Shown here piece after piece: positions 17,054-25,740 of a stretch of 64,000 bases of DNA. The stretch is taken from the NCBI GenBank assembly GCA_018242205.1, contig JAFECJ010000010.1, forward strand, positions 61,100 to 125,099. Reading direction: 5' to 3'. Every line of letters starts with the position of its first letter. Position 1 is the stretch's first letter. The notes under the pieces were generated by a model. The model was not told the origin of the DNA. It searched no databases and saw only the letters and a list, made by a program, of their open reading frames with translations. The translations under genes and the position numbers were made by a program. Origin of the DNA: Pseudomonadota bacterium. GTDB lineage: Bacteria > Pseudomonadota > Alphaproteobacteria > Rhizobiales > Xanthobacteraceae.

Positions 17054-17386
17054 TCACGGGCAGTAGATGTCCTTGAGCAGCGCCAGGAGGCGCGCGGCCT
17101 GTTCGTCGGCGATGCGGTAGTAAATGGTCTGAGCGTCGCGCCGCGTGGCGACGAGGCCGTCATCGCGCATCTTGGCGAGGTGTTGCGACAGCGCCGACTG
17201 GCTCAGGTCCACGGCTTCGGTCAGCGCGCCGACCGACGCTTCGCCGGCCGCGGCAAGACGACACAGGATGAGCAGCCGGTTCTCGTTGGCCAGCAGCTTC
17301 AACAGCGCGGCCGCTTCCGCGGCCTTGCGTTCAAGCTGGGCCATGCTCTTATCGGCGGGCAGGGTGGCGACGGAGGATGACCGCAT
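17054..17386 (-). CDS. bigR: ArsR-family persulfide-responsive repressor, BigR-like
   Basis: 110 residues with a winged helix-turn-helix (LSQSALSQHLAKMRDDGLVATRRDAQTIYYRI). Two cysteines, Cys42 (LLILCRLA) and Cys109 (penultimate residue), sit where BigR/SqrR carry their redox pair (Cys42/Cys108), which forms a di- or tetrasulfide bridge on exposure to sulfane sulfur and releases DNA. Divergent from the metallo-hydrolase gene at 17515 with a double palindromic operator between. It likely represses both directions until sulfide or persulfide builds up. Confidence 0.87.
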   Translation of the reverse strand: MRSSSVATLPADKSMAQLERKAAEAAALLKLLANENRLLILCRLAAAGEASVGALTEAVDLSQSALSQHLAKMRDDGLVATRRDAQTIYYRIADEQAARLLALLKDIYCP

Positions 17387-17400
17387 CGGGAAACCTCTAT

Positions 17401-17431
17401 ATTAGATATTGCTAAATTAGTGATGGCTAAT
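17401..17431. promoter_or_regulatory. Double palindromic operator for the BigR-like repressor
   Basis: Two adjoining 16-bp palindromes of the form ATTAG-N6-CTAA(A/T): 17401-17416 and 17416-17431, sharing one base. They lie in an AT-rich tract directly between the divergent bigR and metallo-hydrolase genes, 15 bases before the bigR start. Confidence 0.65.
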
Positions 17432-17442
17432 ATATTCGTCAA

Positions 17443-17494
17443 GTCTCCGTCGTTGGACCGGAGAGAAAAGGCAGTCCGGTCCTTGGACCGGAGA
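17443..17494 (+). repeat. Direct and inverted repeats in the leader of the metallo-hydrolase gene
   Basis: TTGGACCGGAGA occurs at 17453-17464 and again at 17483-17494 (30-base period). The second copy is part of a perfect dyad TCCGGTCC-TT-GGACCGGA (17475-17492); the first can pair with TCTCCG at 17443. In RNA these would form two consecutive hairpins just before the start at 17515. Confidence 0.6.
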
Positions 17495-17514
17495 AAATAG
17501 GAAAGGGCGTTCCG

Positions 17515-18399
17515 ATGTCAGCAGCGCCAAACGCGAATAAACCGCAGATCCAGGCGTTTTTCGACGAGCCGACCAACACCGTGAGCTATCTGGTGTGGGA
17601 TGGCGACACGATGGATGGCGCCGTGATCGACCCGGTGCTGGATTACGATTTCCGCACCGGCGACTGCTCTACGGCTTCGGCTGACAAGATTCTCGCGCGG
17701 GCCAGCGAGCTCGGCGTCAAGATCGGTACGGTGCTGGAAACCCACGCCCATGCCGACCACCTGTCCGGCGCGCCCTACATCAAGCTGAAGACCGGCGCCA
17801 AGGTGGCGATCGGCGAGCATATTCGCGACGTGCAGCGCATCTTCCGTCCGGTGTTCAACGCCATCGACGTCTCCGGCGACGGCTCCGAATTTGATCACCT
17901 GTTTAAGGACGGCGAGCGCTTCAAGATCGGCACCATCGAGGCCGAGGTGATGCACACGCCGGGTCATACGCCGGCTTGCGTCTCGTACCATATCGGTGAT
18001 GCGGTGTTCGTCGGCGACACCATGTTCATGCCGGACTACGGCACCGCGCGCGCCGATTTCCCCGGCGGCAATGCGCGCGACCTCTATCGCTCCATCCACC
18101 GCGTGCTGTCGCTGCCGGGCGAGACCCGGCTGTTCATGTGCCACGACTACAAGGCCCCGGGTCGCGATAAGTATGCTTGGGAGACCACCGTCGCCGAGGA
18201 GCGCGCCCGCAACGTGCATGTGCACGAAGGCGTCAGCGAGGATGAGTTCGTGAAAATGCGCGAGACGCGCGACGCGACATTGGCCGCGCCGCTGCTGCTG
18301 TTGCCGTCGATCCAGGTCAACATCCGCGCCGGCAAGTTTCCGCCGGCCGAGGTCGACGGCGTTCACTATCTTAAGGTGCCCATCAAGCTGGCATCTTAA
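17515..18399 (+). CDS. blh: Metallo-beta-lactamase-fold persulfide dioxygenase-like enzyme
   Basis: 294 residues. The MBL motif THAHADHLSG (HAHADH at residues 77-82), the later HTPGHTPACVSYHIGDAVFVGDTMF and a C-terminal LFMCHDYKAPG match the ETHE1/glyoxalase-II group and the Blh proteins of bigR operons, which oxidise glutathione persulfide to sulfite using mononuclear iron and oxygen. Together with the rhodanese and exporter on the other strand this forms a complete route from hydrogen sulfide to exported sulfite. Good GGAAAGG ribosome site. Divergent control from the double operator at 17401. Confidence 0.88.
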   Translation: MSAAPNANKPQIQAFFDEPTNTVSYLVWDGDTMDGAVIDPVLDYDFRTGDCSTASADKILARASELGVKIGTVLETHAHADHLSGAPYIKLKTGAKVAIGEHIRDVQRIFRPVFNAIDVSGDGSEFDHLFKDGERFKIGTIEAEVMHTPGHTPACVSYHIGDAVFVGDTMFMPDYGTARADFPGGNARDLYRSIHRVLSLPGETRLFMCHDYKAPGRDKYAWETTVAEERARNVHVHEGVSEDEFVKMRETRDATLAAPLLLLPSIQVNIRAGKFPPAEVDGVHYLKVPIKLAS

Positions 18400-18431
18400 G
18401 GCGACGCGCGCATCGCGCGGGAGCCTGCTCT

Positions 18432-19415
18432 CTAATCCGGTATCAACAACAGGCTGCCGGTGGTGCGGCCGGCTTCCAGATCGCTGTGCGCCTGAGCGGC
18501 CTGGGAAAGCCGATATTCCGCGCCGATCTCGGGAACGATACCGCGGGCCATCGCGGCAAACAGATCTGCGGCGGCGGTCTTGTAGAGTATCGGATTGGCC
18601 GAATAGGCCATGACGCTGGGCCGCGCCAACGAGATCGAGCGCCGCGGGCCGAGGGCTTCGACCGACAAAGGCGGGATGAAGCCGGCGGCCTGACCGACAC
18701 TGGCGACAAGGCCAAATGGCCGAACGCAACCGAAAGTTCGCTGCAGTGTGTCGCCGCCAATGCCGTCGATGGCGTAGTCCACGCCCATTCCCTCGGTCAG
18801 CGCCCGCACTTCCTTTTCGAGATCGGCGTTACGGCCGACAATCACATGGTCGGCGCCGTGCGTGGTGGCCATGGCGGCCTTGGCCTCGGAGCCCGCGGTG
18901 CCGATGACGGTGGCGCCAAGGTGTTTGGCCCAGCGGACCAGCATGGCGCCCAGTCCGCCCGCGGCCGCGTGCACGAGCAGGGTGGTGTCGGGTCCAACGC
19001 GATAGAGATGCTTGAGCAACATGTGGGCGGTGAGGCCGCGCAACATGCTGGCGGCGGCCAGGCGCGTCGAGATGCCGTCGGGCAGGCGAAGGGCGCGGCC
19101 CTGCGGCAGCAGACGCGTCGAGGCATAGGCCCCGATCGGCGCGCCGGCATAAGCGATGCGATCGCCTGGCGATAGATCGACGACGCCGCTGCCGACGGCT
19201 TCGACGATCCCCGCGCCTTCGACGCCAAGAACGGCGGGATAGGCGGGAAGCGGGTAGAGGCCCTGGCGAAAATAGATATCGATGAAATTGACGCCGATGG
19301 CGTCATGCCGGACGCGAATTTCACCGTCATTCGGGGGCTGCGGCGTGCCCGGCATCGCTTCAAGGCGGTCGGCGCCACCGGGGCCGGTCATCCGGATCAT
19401 CAAATCCATGGTCAT
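18432..19415 (-). CDS. NAD(P)H-dependent quinone oxidoreductase (zeta-crystallin type MDR)
   Basis: 327 residues of the zinc-free medium-chain dehydrogenase family. N-terminal GroES-like domain (IRVRHDAIGVNFIDIYFRQG, GVEGAGIVEAVGSGV), then the Rossmann motif VHAAAGGLGAMLVRWAKHLGA for NADPH, as in E. coli Qor. No structural or catalytic zinc ligands are seen. It would reduce quinones or enals in the cytoplasm. Divergent from the LysR gene at 19504, which is the likely regulator. Confidence 0.9.
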   Translation of the reverse strand: MTMDLMIRMTGPGGADRLEAMPGTPQPPNDGEIRVRHDAIGVNFIDIYFRQGLYPLPAYPAVLGVEGAGIVEAVGSGVVDLSPGDRIAYAGAPIGAYASTRLLPQGRALRLPDGISTRLAAASMLRGLTAHMLLKHLYRVGPDTTLLVHAAAGGLGAMLVRWAKHLGATVIGTAGSEAKAAMATTHGADHVIVGRNADLEKEVRALTEGMGVDYAIDGIGGDTLQRTFGCVRPFGLVASVGQAAGFIPPLSVEALGPRRSISLARPSVMAYSANPILYKTAAADLFAAMARGIVPEIGAEYRLSQAAQAHSDLEAGRTTGSLLLIPD

Positions 19416-19469
19416 TCTCCGTTGTCGAACAGACCGAAGATGACGGCTGCCAAGATGGGTGAAAATCCA

Positions 19470-19493
19470 TATAATGCTCCCACTACATGGGAG
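19470..19493 (+). promoter_or_regulatory. TATAAT box and dyad before the LysR gene
   Basis: TATAAT at 19470-19475 is followed by a dyad CTCCCA-N5-TGGGAG (19477-19493) that overlaps the ribosome site of the LysR gene. It is placed to serve as an autoregulatory operator in the divergent promoter; no clean -35 is visible. Confidence 0.4.
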
Positions 19494-19503
19494 AAAATGC
19501 GCA

Positions 19504-20439
19504 ATGGCCGACTGGGAGAATCTGCGGCATTTCGCGGCGCTGGCTCAGTGCGGCAGCTGGTCGGCGGCGGCGCGTCTGCTCCGCGTCGAGCATGCGACCG
19601 TTGCGCGCCGGGTTGCGGCGCTGGAACGCGATCTGAAATTGAAGCTGGTCGACCGCCGGGGGCGCCGGCTGACCTTGACCGTTGCCGGCCAACAGATGGC
19701 ACCCTTGGTCGAGCGGATGCAGCGAGCGACGGAGACCATTGACCGGGCCGCCATTGGTGCGCGCGCCGAACTGGCGGGAACCGTCACCATCAGCGCACCG
19801 CCGGCCTTGGCGGCCGTCATGATCGTGCAGCCCATGGTCGCCCTCGGCAAACGACATCCCGATTTGCGCATTCACATCGTCGGCGAAACGCGGCGCGCGT
19901 CACTCGATCGCCGCGAGGCCGATATCGCGATACGGCTGAGCCGGCCCATCGAAGGCGACCTGACAGTCATCAAGCTTGGTGAGATCGTGTTTCGCCTTTA
20001 TGCGAGCCAGGCCTATCTCGCGGCCACGCAACCGGACGATTGGAAGTTCATCGGCTACGACAAGGACATGGAAGCGGCGGAGCACCAGGCCGCATTGCTG
20101 CAATATATGGCCGGCCGGCCGTTCGCGCTTCGCGTCAGCACGGTCGACATCCAATTGGCGGCGGCGCGGATCGGTGGCGGCGTTGCCATGTTGCCGGATT
20201 TCATGGTGGCGGATGACGATCAACTGGTTCTCGCGGCGCCGAATGAACCGTCGGTCACCCAAGGCGTCTGGCTGTTGGTTCACACCGATATGAAAAACGC
20301 AGCGCCGATCCGCGTCGTCGCCCAGGAGCTTCGCGAATACGTGACGCGACGACTTCGGTCGGGATCGGCCGGGAGTCGTCCGCCCGAGAAGGGATCCGTC
20401 AAGCGGACCAAGGCGAGGCGACGAGCCGTTCGAGCGTAG
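19504..20439 (+). CDS. LysR-family transcriptional regulator
   Basis: 311 residues from the ATG at 19504 (preceded by GGGAG). N-terminal winged HTH (LRHFAALAQCGSWSAAARLLRVEHATVARRVAALERDL) and a C-terminal periplasmic-binding-like effector domain (DLRIHIVGETRRASLDRREADIAIRLSRP). The HTH is of the AmpR/short-linker class with the AT-type recognition helix VEHATVARRV. A basic tail (RTKARRRAVRA) ends the protein. Probably controls the divergent quinone oxidoreductase. Confidence 0.92.
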   Translation: MADWENLRHFAALAQCGSWSAAARLLRVEHATVARRVAALERDLKLKLVDRRGRRLTLTVAGQQMAPLVERMQRATETIDRAAIGARAELAGTVTISAPPALAAVMIVQPMVALGKRHPDLRIHIVGETRRASLDRREADIAIRLSRPIEGDLTVIKLGEIVFRLYASQAYLAATQPDDWKFIGYDKDMEAAEHQAALLQYMAGRPFALRVSTVDIQLAAARIGGGVAMLPDFMVADDDQLVLAAPNEPSVTQGVWLLVHTDMKNAAPIRVVAQELREYVTRRLRSGSAGSRPPEKGSVKRTKARRRAVRA

Positions 20440-20470
20440 TCGAGGCGGCCGATCGAAGCGTGGTCAGGCG

Positions 20471-22405
20471 TCAGCTTCGCATCTTCACATAGGCGCCCGG
20501 CGCATCCTCGATCGGTTCGAGCTGACCGCCGCCGATGACGCGGGCCGGCACCTTCTCGTCGTCGAGGCTTCTGATCCAGTCGAGCCAGTCCGGCCACCAT
20601 GAGCCGGGATGCTCGGTCGCCGTCTCCAGCCAGTTGTCGACATCGTCGCCCTTTGGCGCGTCGCCGGTCCAGTACTGATACTTGATCTTCGGTCCCGGCG
20701 GATTGATGACGCCGGCGATGTGGCCCGATCCCGCCAGCACGTAGCGCACCGGTCCGCCGAAGAACTGCGAGCCGTAGAGCACCGATTTGGCCGGCGCGAT
20801 GTGATCCTCGCGGGTGGCGAGATTATAGATCGGCACCTTCACCTTGCTCAGTTTCAGCTTGGCGCCGGCAAGTTCGATCTCGCCTTTGGCGAGGCGGTTA
20901 TTGAGGTAGCAATTGCGCAGATAGAAGGAGTGGTTGGCCGCCGGCATGCGCGTGGCGTCTGAATTCCAGTACAACAGGTCGAACGGGTAGGGCTTCTTGC
21001 CCTTGAGATAGTTGTTGACGACATAGGGCCAGATCAGGTCGTTCGAGCGCAGCATGTTGAAGGTGTTGGCCATGCGCGAGGCCTCGAGATAGCCGGTCTC
21101 CTGCATGCGCGCTTCGAGCTGCTTGATGCGCTCCTCGTCGACGAAAATCTTGAGATCGCCGGCATAGGTGAAATCGACCTGCGCCGCGAACATGGTGGCG
21201 GAGACGACCGCGTTCTTCTTGTTGGCAGCGAGCCAGGCCAGCGTCACCGCGAGCAGGGTGCCGCCGACGCAATAGCCGATGGTGTGGACCTTCTTCTCAC
21301 CCGTCACCTGTTCGACGACGTCGAGCGCGGTGAGTGGGCCCTCCTTCATGTATTCTTCGAAACTCTTCCTGGCCAAGGCCGCGTCCGGATTGACCCACGA
21401 GATCACGAAGACCGTAAAGCCGCGATCGACACACCACTTGATGAAGGATTTTTCCGGCGTCAGGTCGAGGATGTAGAACTTGTTGATCCACGGCGGCACG
21501 ATCAGCAGCGGTACCTTGAAAACCTCATCCGTCGTCGACTCGTACTGGATGAGCTGCATCAGGTCGTTCTGATAGATCACCTTGCCGGGCGTCAGCGCCA
21601 GGTTCTTGCCGACCGCGAAGTTCGCCGGATCGGTCTGGCGGATGCGGAGATTGCCTTGACCGGCTGCGATGTCCTCGCCCAGCATGGCCATGCCGTTGGC
21701 GAGGTTCTCCGCGTTCGACGCCATCGTCTCGCGCATCAGTTCGGGATTGGTCAGCACGAAATTCGACGGCGAGATCGCATTGGCGAACTGCCTGACGTAG
21801 AACTCGGCCTTTTGCCGGGTGTGTTCGTCGATGCCGTCGGCGCCCTGGACCAGCTTCTCGCTCCACTGCACGGTCAGCAGATAGAGCTGCTTGAGGAAGT
21901 CGTAGAACTGGTTCTGCGACCATTCCGGATCGGCGAACCTTTTGTCTCTCGGATCGGCGCTGACGACGGGTGCGGCGTCCTCGCCGGACATGCGGCGCAT
22001 CGCACTGCCCCACAGGTCGAGATAGGAGCGGCCGACGCTGGTCTGCAGTTCCAGCGTGCGCTGCGGATCCGACAGCCAGAACTCCAGAACCTTGGCGATG
22101 GTCTTGACGATGTCGGCGACGTCCTCGTTGAACTCGTCGCGGACTTTGCCTTCCTCGCGCGGCTTCATATAGGCGGCGAGCGCCTTGCCGCCGTTCTCGA
22201 TAACGCGTGCAAGGTTACGCGAAAACGCCTCGACATCGACGCTGCCGAAGGACGGCGCCTCGGCCGTGGGGGGTGCGGTTCCGCGCTTGGCCGGACCGGC
22301 GGCGGGCGTTGGCTGGTCGTTGGAAGCGACGAGTTTCAGTTCGCCTGGGGCGGCCGCGCCCCTGGTCTCACCTGCCGTCGTACCCTTGGACGTTTCCATC
22401 GTCAT
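20471..22405 (-). CDS. phaC: Class I polyhydroxyalkanoate synthase
   Basis: 644 residues from the ATG at 22405. It polymerises (R)-3-hydroxyacyl-CoA into storage polyester on granules. PhaC N-terminal domain (residues ~85-260), then the alpha/beta-hydrolase domain with the lipase-like box GYCVGG; the catalytic cysteine is Cys379. Asp and His of the triad are expected in TREDHIAPA and GSGHIAG. An Ala/Thr/Pro-rich N-terminal stretch of ~60 residues is probably disordered. Starts at 22450 or 22528 are open but less likely. Neither phaA nor phaB lies next to it. Confidence 0.93.
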   Translation of the reverse strand: MTMETSKGTTAGETRGAAAPGELKLVASNDQPTPAAGPAKRGTAPPTAEAPSFGSVDVEAFSRNLARVIENGGKALAAYMKPREEGKVRDEFNEDVADIVKTIAKVLEFWLSDPQRTLELQTSVGRSYLDLWGSAMRRMSGEDAAPVVSADPRDKRFADPEWSQNQFYDFLKQLYLLTVQWSEKLVQGADGIDEHTRQKAEFYVRQFANAISPSNFVLTNPELMRETMASNAENLANGMAMLGEDIAAGQGNLRIRQTDPANFAVGKNLALTPGKVIYQNDLMQLIQYESTTDEVFKVPLLIVPPWINKFYILDLTPEKSFIKWCVDRGFTVFVISWVNPDAALARKSFEEYMKEGPLTALDVVEQVTGEKKVHTIGYCVGGTLLAVTLAWLAANKKNAVVSATMFAAQVDFTYAGDLKIFVDEERIKQLEARMQETGYLEASRMANTFNMLRSNDLIWPYVVNNYLKGKKPYPFDLLYWNSDATRMPAANHSFYLRNCYLNNRLAKGEIELAGAKLKLSKVKVPIYNLATREDHIAPAKSVLYGSQFFGGPVRYVLAGSGHIAGVINPPGPKIKYQYWTGDAPKGDDVDNWLETATEHPGSWWPDWLDWIRSLDDEKVPARVIGGGQLEPIEDAPGAYVKMRS

Positions 22406-22529
22406 TGTTTTTGTGTCCCCAAGCCAGACTTGGCCCGGAGCCTTCGCCATCGCAAGGCGCCTTTTGCGGCAATTCTGCGCCAAATGTTCGCAGAAGCGAC
22501 TACGTTCGGCACACCTTGCTGCCGCCATA

Positions 22530-22558
22530 TTAACCCGATAGCGCCAATATGCTATAAT
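22530..22558 (+). promoter_or_regulatory. Predicted promoter of the lipoprotein gene
   Basis: TTAACC (22530-22535), a 17-base spacer and a perfect TATAAT (22553-22558), ~60 bases before the lipoprotein start. It lies between the divergent phaC and lipoprotein genes. Confidence 0.6.
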
Positions 22559-22625
22559 TCATTGAGTCTGCACTAATTTTTCAAGGTGGCCGGCGCCCCC
22601 GGGCAGTCCGGTAGGAACGGGCGAT

Positions 22626-23039
22626 GTGAAGGCGCGATTGATGGGCTGGTTGACACGGCGGCGGTTCAAGACCATCGCGCTGGCGGTAATTCTGCCGGTT
22701 GCGGCGCAACTGCCGCTGTCGGGCTGCGCCCAGGGCGGCATGGGCGATGTCCTGCCGCAGGCCCTCGGCGGCCTGCCAGACGGAGCGCCAAAGCCGCCGA
22801 CGCAGTCCTATAAGTACCCCAATGTCTACGGTACCCAGCCCGAACGGCCGGATGCCCCACTGGACGATCAGCAGCAACTGAACCTGCAGAAGGACCTGCA
22901 GAAGCTGCGCGACCAGCACCAGACGCTGTCGGCCGACCCGACTCTGCCGCCGCCCGAAGCCACCACGCCGGCACCTGCAAAAAAGAAGGCTGCCGCCCCG
23001 AAAACCGGGCAGGGCTCTGGCGCAAAAGCGAACCCATGA
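22626..23039 (+). CDS. Small Pro/Ala-rich lipoprotein, unknown function
   Basis: 137 residues from a GTG at 22626 (an ATG at 22641 is also possible). A basic, hydrophobic signal (RRRFKTIALAVILPVAAQ) ends in the lipobox LSGC, so it should be lipidated. The mature part is Pro-rich, with a predicted helix DDQQQLNLQKDLQKLRDQHQTL and a Lys/Pro-rich tail. The family is common as an uncharacterised protein in this order. Located directly upstream of alaC in the same direction. Confidence 0.65.
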   Translation: MKARLMGWLTRRRFKTIALAVILPVAAQLPLSGCAQGGMGDVLPQALGGLPDGAPKPPTQSYKYPNVYGTQPERPDAPLDDQQQLNLQKDLQKLRDQHQTLSADPTLPPPEATTPAPAKKKAAAPKTGQGSGAKANP

Positions 23040-23120
23040 TAAAAGCCAGCCGGGGTTTTGATGGCTCGCCGGAGAGGGCGGCAAAGTCTTTTGACTGGGC
23101 TCCAGCCAAGGTCTGAAACG

Positions 23121-24338
23121 ATGGAAGAATTTTACCGCATCCGCCGCCTGCCGCCGTACGTGTTCGAAGAGGTGAACCGCGCCAAGGCCAAGGCCCGGAA
23201 CGCCGGTGCGGACATCATCGATCTCGGCATGGGCAACCCGGACCTGCCGGCGCCGCAGCACGTCATCGACAAACTCAAGGAGACCTTGGGCAAGCCGCGC
23301 ACCGACCGCTATTCCGCCTCGCGCGGCATCCCGGGCCTGCGCAAGGCGCAGGCCGCCTACTACGAGCGCCGCTTCGGCGTGAAGCTCAATCCTGATACCC
23401 AGGTCGTCGCCACGCTCGGCTCGAAGGAAGGCTTCGCCAATATGGCACAGGCCATAACCGCGCCCGGCGACGTCATCCTGGTGCCGGACCCGAGCTATCC
23501 GATCCATGCCTTCGGCTTCCTGATGGCGGGCGGCGTGATCCGCTCGGTGCCGTCGGAGCCGACTCCGGATTTCTTCAATCACGTTGAGCGCGCCATCCGC
23601 CACTCGATCCCAAAGCCGATCGCCATCGTCGTCTGTTATCCGTCGAACCCGACCGCCTTCGTCGCCAGCCTCGACTTTTACAAGGACCTCGTCGCCTTCG
23701 CGAAGAAGCACGAGATCTTCATCCTGTCGGATTTGGCCTACGCTGAGGTTTTCTACGATGGCGAGCCGCCGCCGTCGGTGCTGCAGGTGCCGGGCGCGAT
23801 CGACGTCACCGCCGAATTTACCTCGATGTCGAAGACCTTCTCGATGGCCGGCTGGCGCATGGGCTTTGCCGTCGGCAACGACCGGCTGATTGCGGCGCTC
23901 GGCCGCGTCAAATCCTATCTCGACTATGGCGCCTTCACGCCGATCCAGGTCGCGGCCGCAGCGGCGCTCAATGGACCGGACGATTGCGTGCGCGAGATGC
24001 GCGACACCTATACCAAGCGCCGCGACGTGATGATCGATAGCTTCTCGCGCGCCGGCTGGAACGTGCCGTCGCCGAGCGCTTCGATGTTCGCCTGGTCGCC
24101 GATCCCGGAGCCGTTCCGCGACATGGGCTCGGTCGAGTTCTCCAAGCTGCTGGTCGAGAAGGCGGAAGTCGCGGTGTCGCCCGGCACCGGCTTCGGCGAG
24201 CGCGGCGAGGGCTTCGTGCGCATCGCGCTGGTGGAGAACGAACAGCGCATTCGCCAGGCGGCCCGCAACATCAAGCGTTTCCTCGAGACGGCGCCGACGC
24301 AGCTGCACAACGTCGTTCCGCTGGCGAACCGGCGTTAG
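23121..24338 (+). CDS. alaC: PLP-dependent aminotransferase, AlaC-like
   Basis: 405 residues from the ATG at 23121. Class I/II aminotransferase fold with IDLGMGNPDLPAP, VVCYPSNPTAF and the PLP-lysine motif SMSKTFSMAGWRMGF. Closest by recall to E. coli AlaC (glutamate-pyruvate aminotransferase) and to proteins labelled LL-diaminopimelate aminotransferase. It may make alanine or feed lysine/threonine synthesis. Followed by hom, with a palindromic repeat in the 66-base spacer, in the conserved order alaC-hom-glpX-recJ. Confidence 0.88.
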   Translation: MEEFYRIRRLPPYVFEEVNRAKAKARNAGADIIDLGMGNPDLPAPQHVIDKLKETLGKPRTDRYSASRGIPGLRKAQAAYYERRFGVKLNPDTQVVATLGSKEGFANMAQAITAPGDVILVPDPSYPIHAFGFLMAGGVIRSVPSEPTPDFFNHVERAIRHSIPKPIAIVVCYPSNPTAFVASLDFYKDLVAFAKKHEIFILSDLAYAEVFYDGEPPPSVLQVPGAIDVTAEFTSMSKTFSMAGWRMGFAVGNDRLIAALGRVKSYLDYGAFTPIQVAAAAALNGPDDCVREMRDTYTKRRDVMIDSFSRAGWNVPSPSASMFAWSPIPEPFRDMGSVEFSKLLVEKAEVAVSPGTGFGERGEGFVRIALVENEQRIRQAARNIKRFLETAPTQLHNVVPLANRR

Positions 24339-24386
24339 CGCATGATCCCGAAAAGTGGGTACCGGTTTTCGGATCAGATCATGCGC
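24338..24386. repeat. Palindromic intergenic repeat GCGCATGATCCCGAAAAG family
   Basis: A ~49-bp near-perfect dyad between alaC and hom: GCGCATGATC on the left and GATCATGCGC on the right, enclosing CGAAAAGTGGGTACCGGTTTTCG, itself palindromic. I know this element as highly repeated in Rhizobiales genomes. It begins on the last base of the alaC stop codon. Confidence 0.85.
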
Positions 24387-24404
24387 AAGGCAAAGAAATA
24401 AATT

Positions 24405-25718
24405 ATGGCCGAACCATTGAGAGTAGGCGTCGCCGGCCTCGGCACGGTTGGCGCCGCCCTGATTGCCCAGATGATAGCGCAGCGCGGCGCGCTTGCCGCG
24501 CGTTGCGGCCGCGCCATCGAGGTCGTCGCAGTGTCGGCGCGATCGCGCAACAAGAGCCGCGGCATCGATCTGAAGAAGATGAAGTGGTTCTCCGATCCGG
24601 TCGAACTCGCCGGCTACGAGGGCATCGACGTGTTCGTCGAGCTGATGGGAGGATCCGGCGATCCGGCCAAGACCGCGGTCGAATATGCGCTCGCTTCGGG
24701 CAAGTCGGTGGTGACGGCGAACAAGGCGCTGCTCGCCAAGCATGGCTTCAAGCTCGCTCAGCTAGCCGAGAAAGCCGATGTCTCCCTCAATTACGAAGCC
24801 GCCGTCGCCGCGGCCATTCCGGTCATCAAGACCTTGCGCGAAGGGCTTGCCGGCAACGCCATCAACCGCATCTATGGCATCCTCAACGGAACCTGCAATT
24901 ACATCCTGACGCGGATGGAGCAGGAGGGCATGTCCTACGCCGACTGTCTCGCCGACGCACAGCGGCTCGGCTATGCCGAGGCCGATCCGACCTTCGACGT
25001 CGAGGGTTTTGACACGGCACAGAAGCTGGCGCTGCTGGCGAGTCTCGCCTTCGGCAGCAAGGTCGACGAGAGCGCGATCTATGTCGAGGGCATTTCCTCG
25101 ATCGCACCGGCCGATCTCGCCGCCGCCGACGAGCTCGGCTATCGCATCAAGCTGCTCGGCGTCGCCGTACGGACAGCGAAGGGCATCGAGCAGCGCGTGC
25201 ATCCGACCATGGTGCGCAAGGACTCCTCGATCGCGCAGGTGATGGGCGTCACCAACGCTGTGACGATCGATGCCGACGGCATTAACCCGATCACGCTCGT
25301 CGGCCCCGGTGCCGGCGGCGCGGCGACCGCGTCGGCCGTGTTGTCCGACATCGCCGACGTCGCGCGCGGCGCCAAATCGGCGCCATTCGGCCGGCTGACT
25401 TCCAAGCTGGCGCCGGTCAAGAAGGCGCCGATGCAGCGCCACGAGGGCGGTTATTACATCCGCCTCGAGGCGCGCGACAAGCCCGGCACCGCGGCGACCA
25501 TCGCCACGCGGTTGGCCGAACAGGAGATTTCGCTGGAATCGATCGTGCAGCGCCACCCCAAGGGCGAGGTTGCACCGAAGTCGAAAAACGGCTCCGTGCC
25601 GGTTATCCTGATCACCTATGCCACCTCGGAAGACGCGGTGCGCAAGGCGCTCGCCGCGGTCGGGCGCGACAAGGTGATCTCCGGCCGGCCGCAGGTTATC
25701 CGTATCGAAAAGAATTAG
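24405..25718 (+). CDS. hom: Homoserine dehydrogenase
   Basis: 437 residues. Reduces L-aspartate-semialdehyde to homoserine with NAD(P)H, the branch step to threonine and methionine. N-terminal Rossmann motif GVAGLGTVGAALIAQ, catalytic domain with GILNGTCNYILTRME, and AEADPTFDVEGFDTAQKLALLASLAFG. A C-terminal ACT domain (residues ~350-435, YYIRLEARDKPGTAATIATRLAE) would bind threonine for feedback inhibition. No leader peptide for Thr/Ile is visible upstream. Confidence 0.95.
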   Translation: MAEPLRVGVAGLGTVGAALIAQMIAQRGALAARCGRAIEVVAVSARSRNKSRGIDLKKMKWFSDPVELAGYEGIDVFVELMGGSGDPAKTAVEYALASGKSVVTANKALLAKHGFKLAQLAEKADVSLNYEAAVAAAIPVIKTLREGLAGNAINRIYGILNGTCNYILTRMEQEGMSYADCLADAQRLGYAEADPTFDVEGFDTAQKLALLASLAFGSKVDESAIYVEGISSIAPADLAAADELGYRIKLLGVAVRTAKGIEQRVHPTMVRKDSSIAQVMGVTNAVTIDADGINPITLVGPGAGGAATASAVLSDIADVARGAKSAPFGRLTSKLAPVKKAPMQRHEGGYYIRLEARDKPGTAATIATRLAEQEISLESIVQRHPKGEVAPKSKNGSVPVILITYATSEDAVRKALAAVGRDKVISGRPQVIRIEKN

Positions 25719-25740
25719 TCAGTGACGAGGGGATTATTCG

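Noticed and set aside
22581..24743. Minus-strand open frame of ~720 codons across alaC and the start of hom
   Set aside because: Composition-driven shadow of strong plus-strand genes; no signal, domain or ribosome site.
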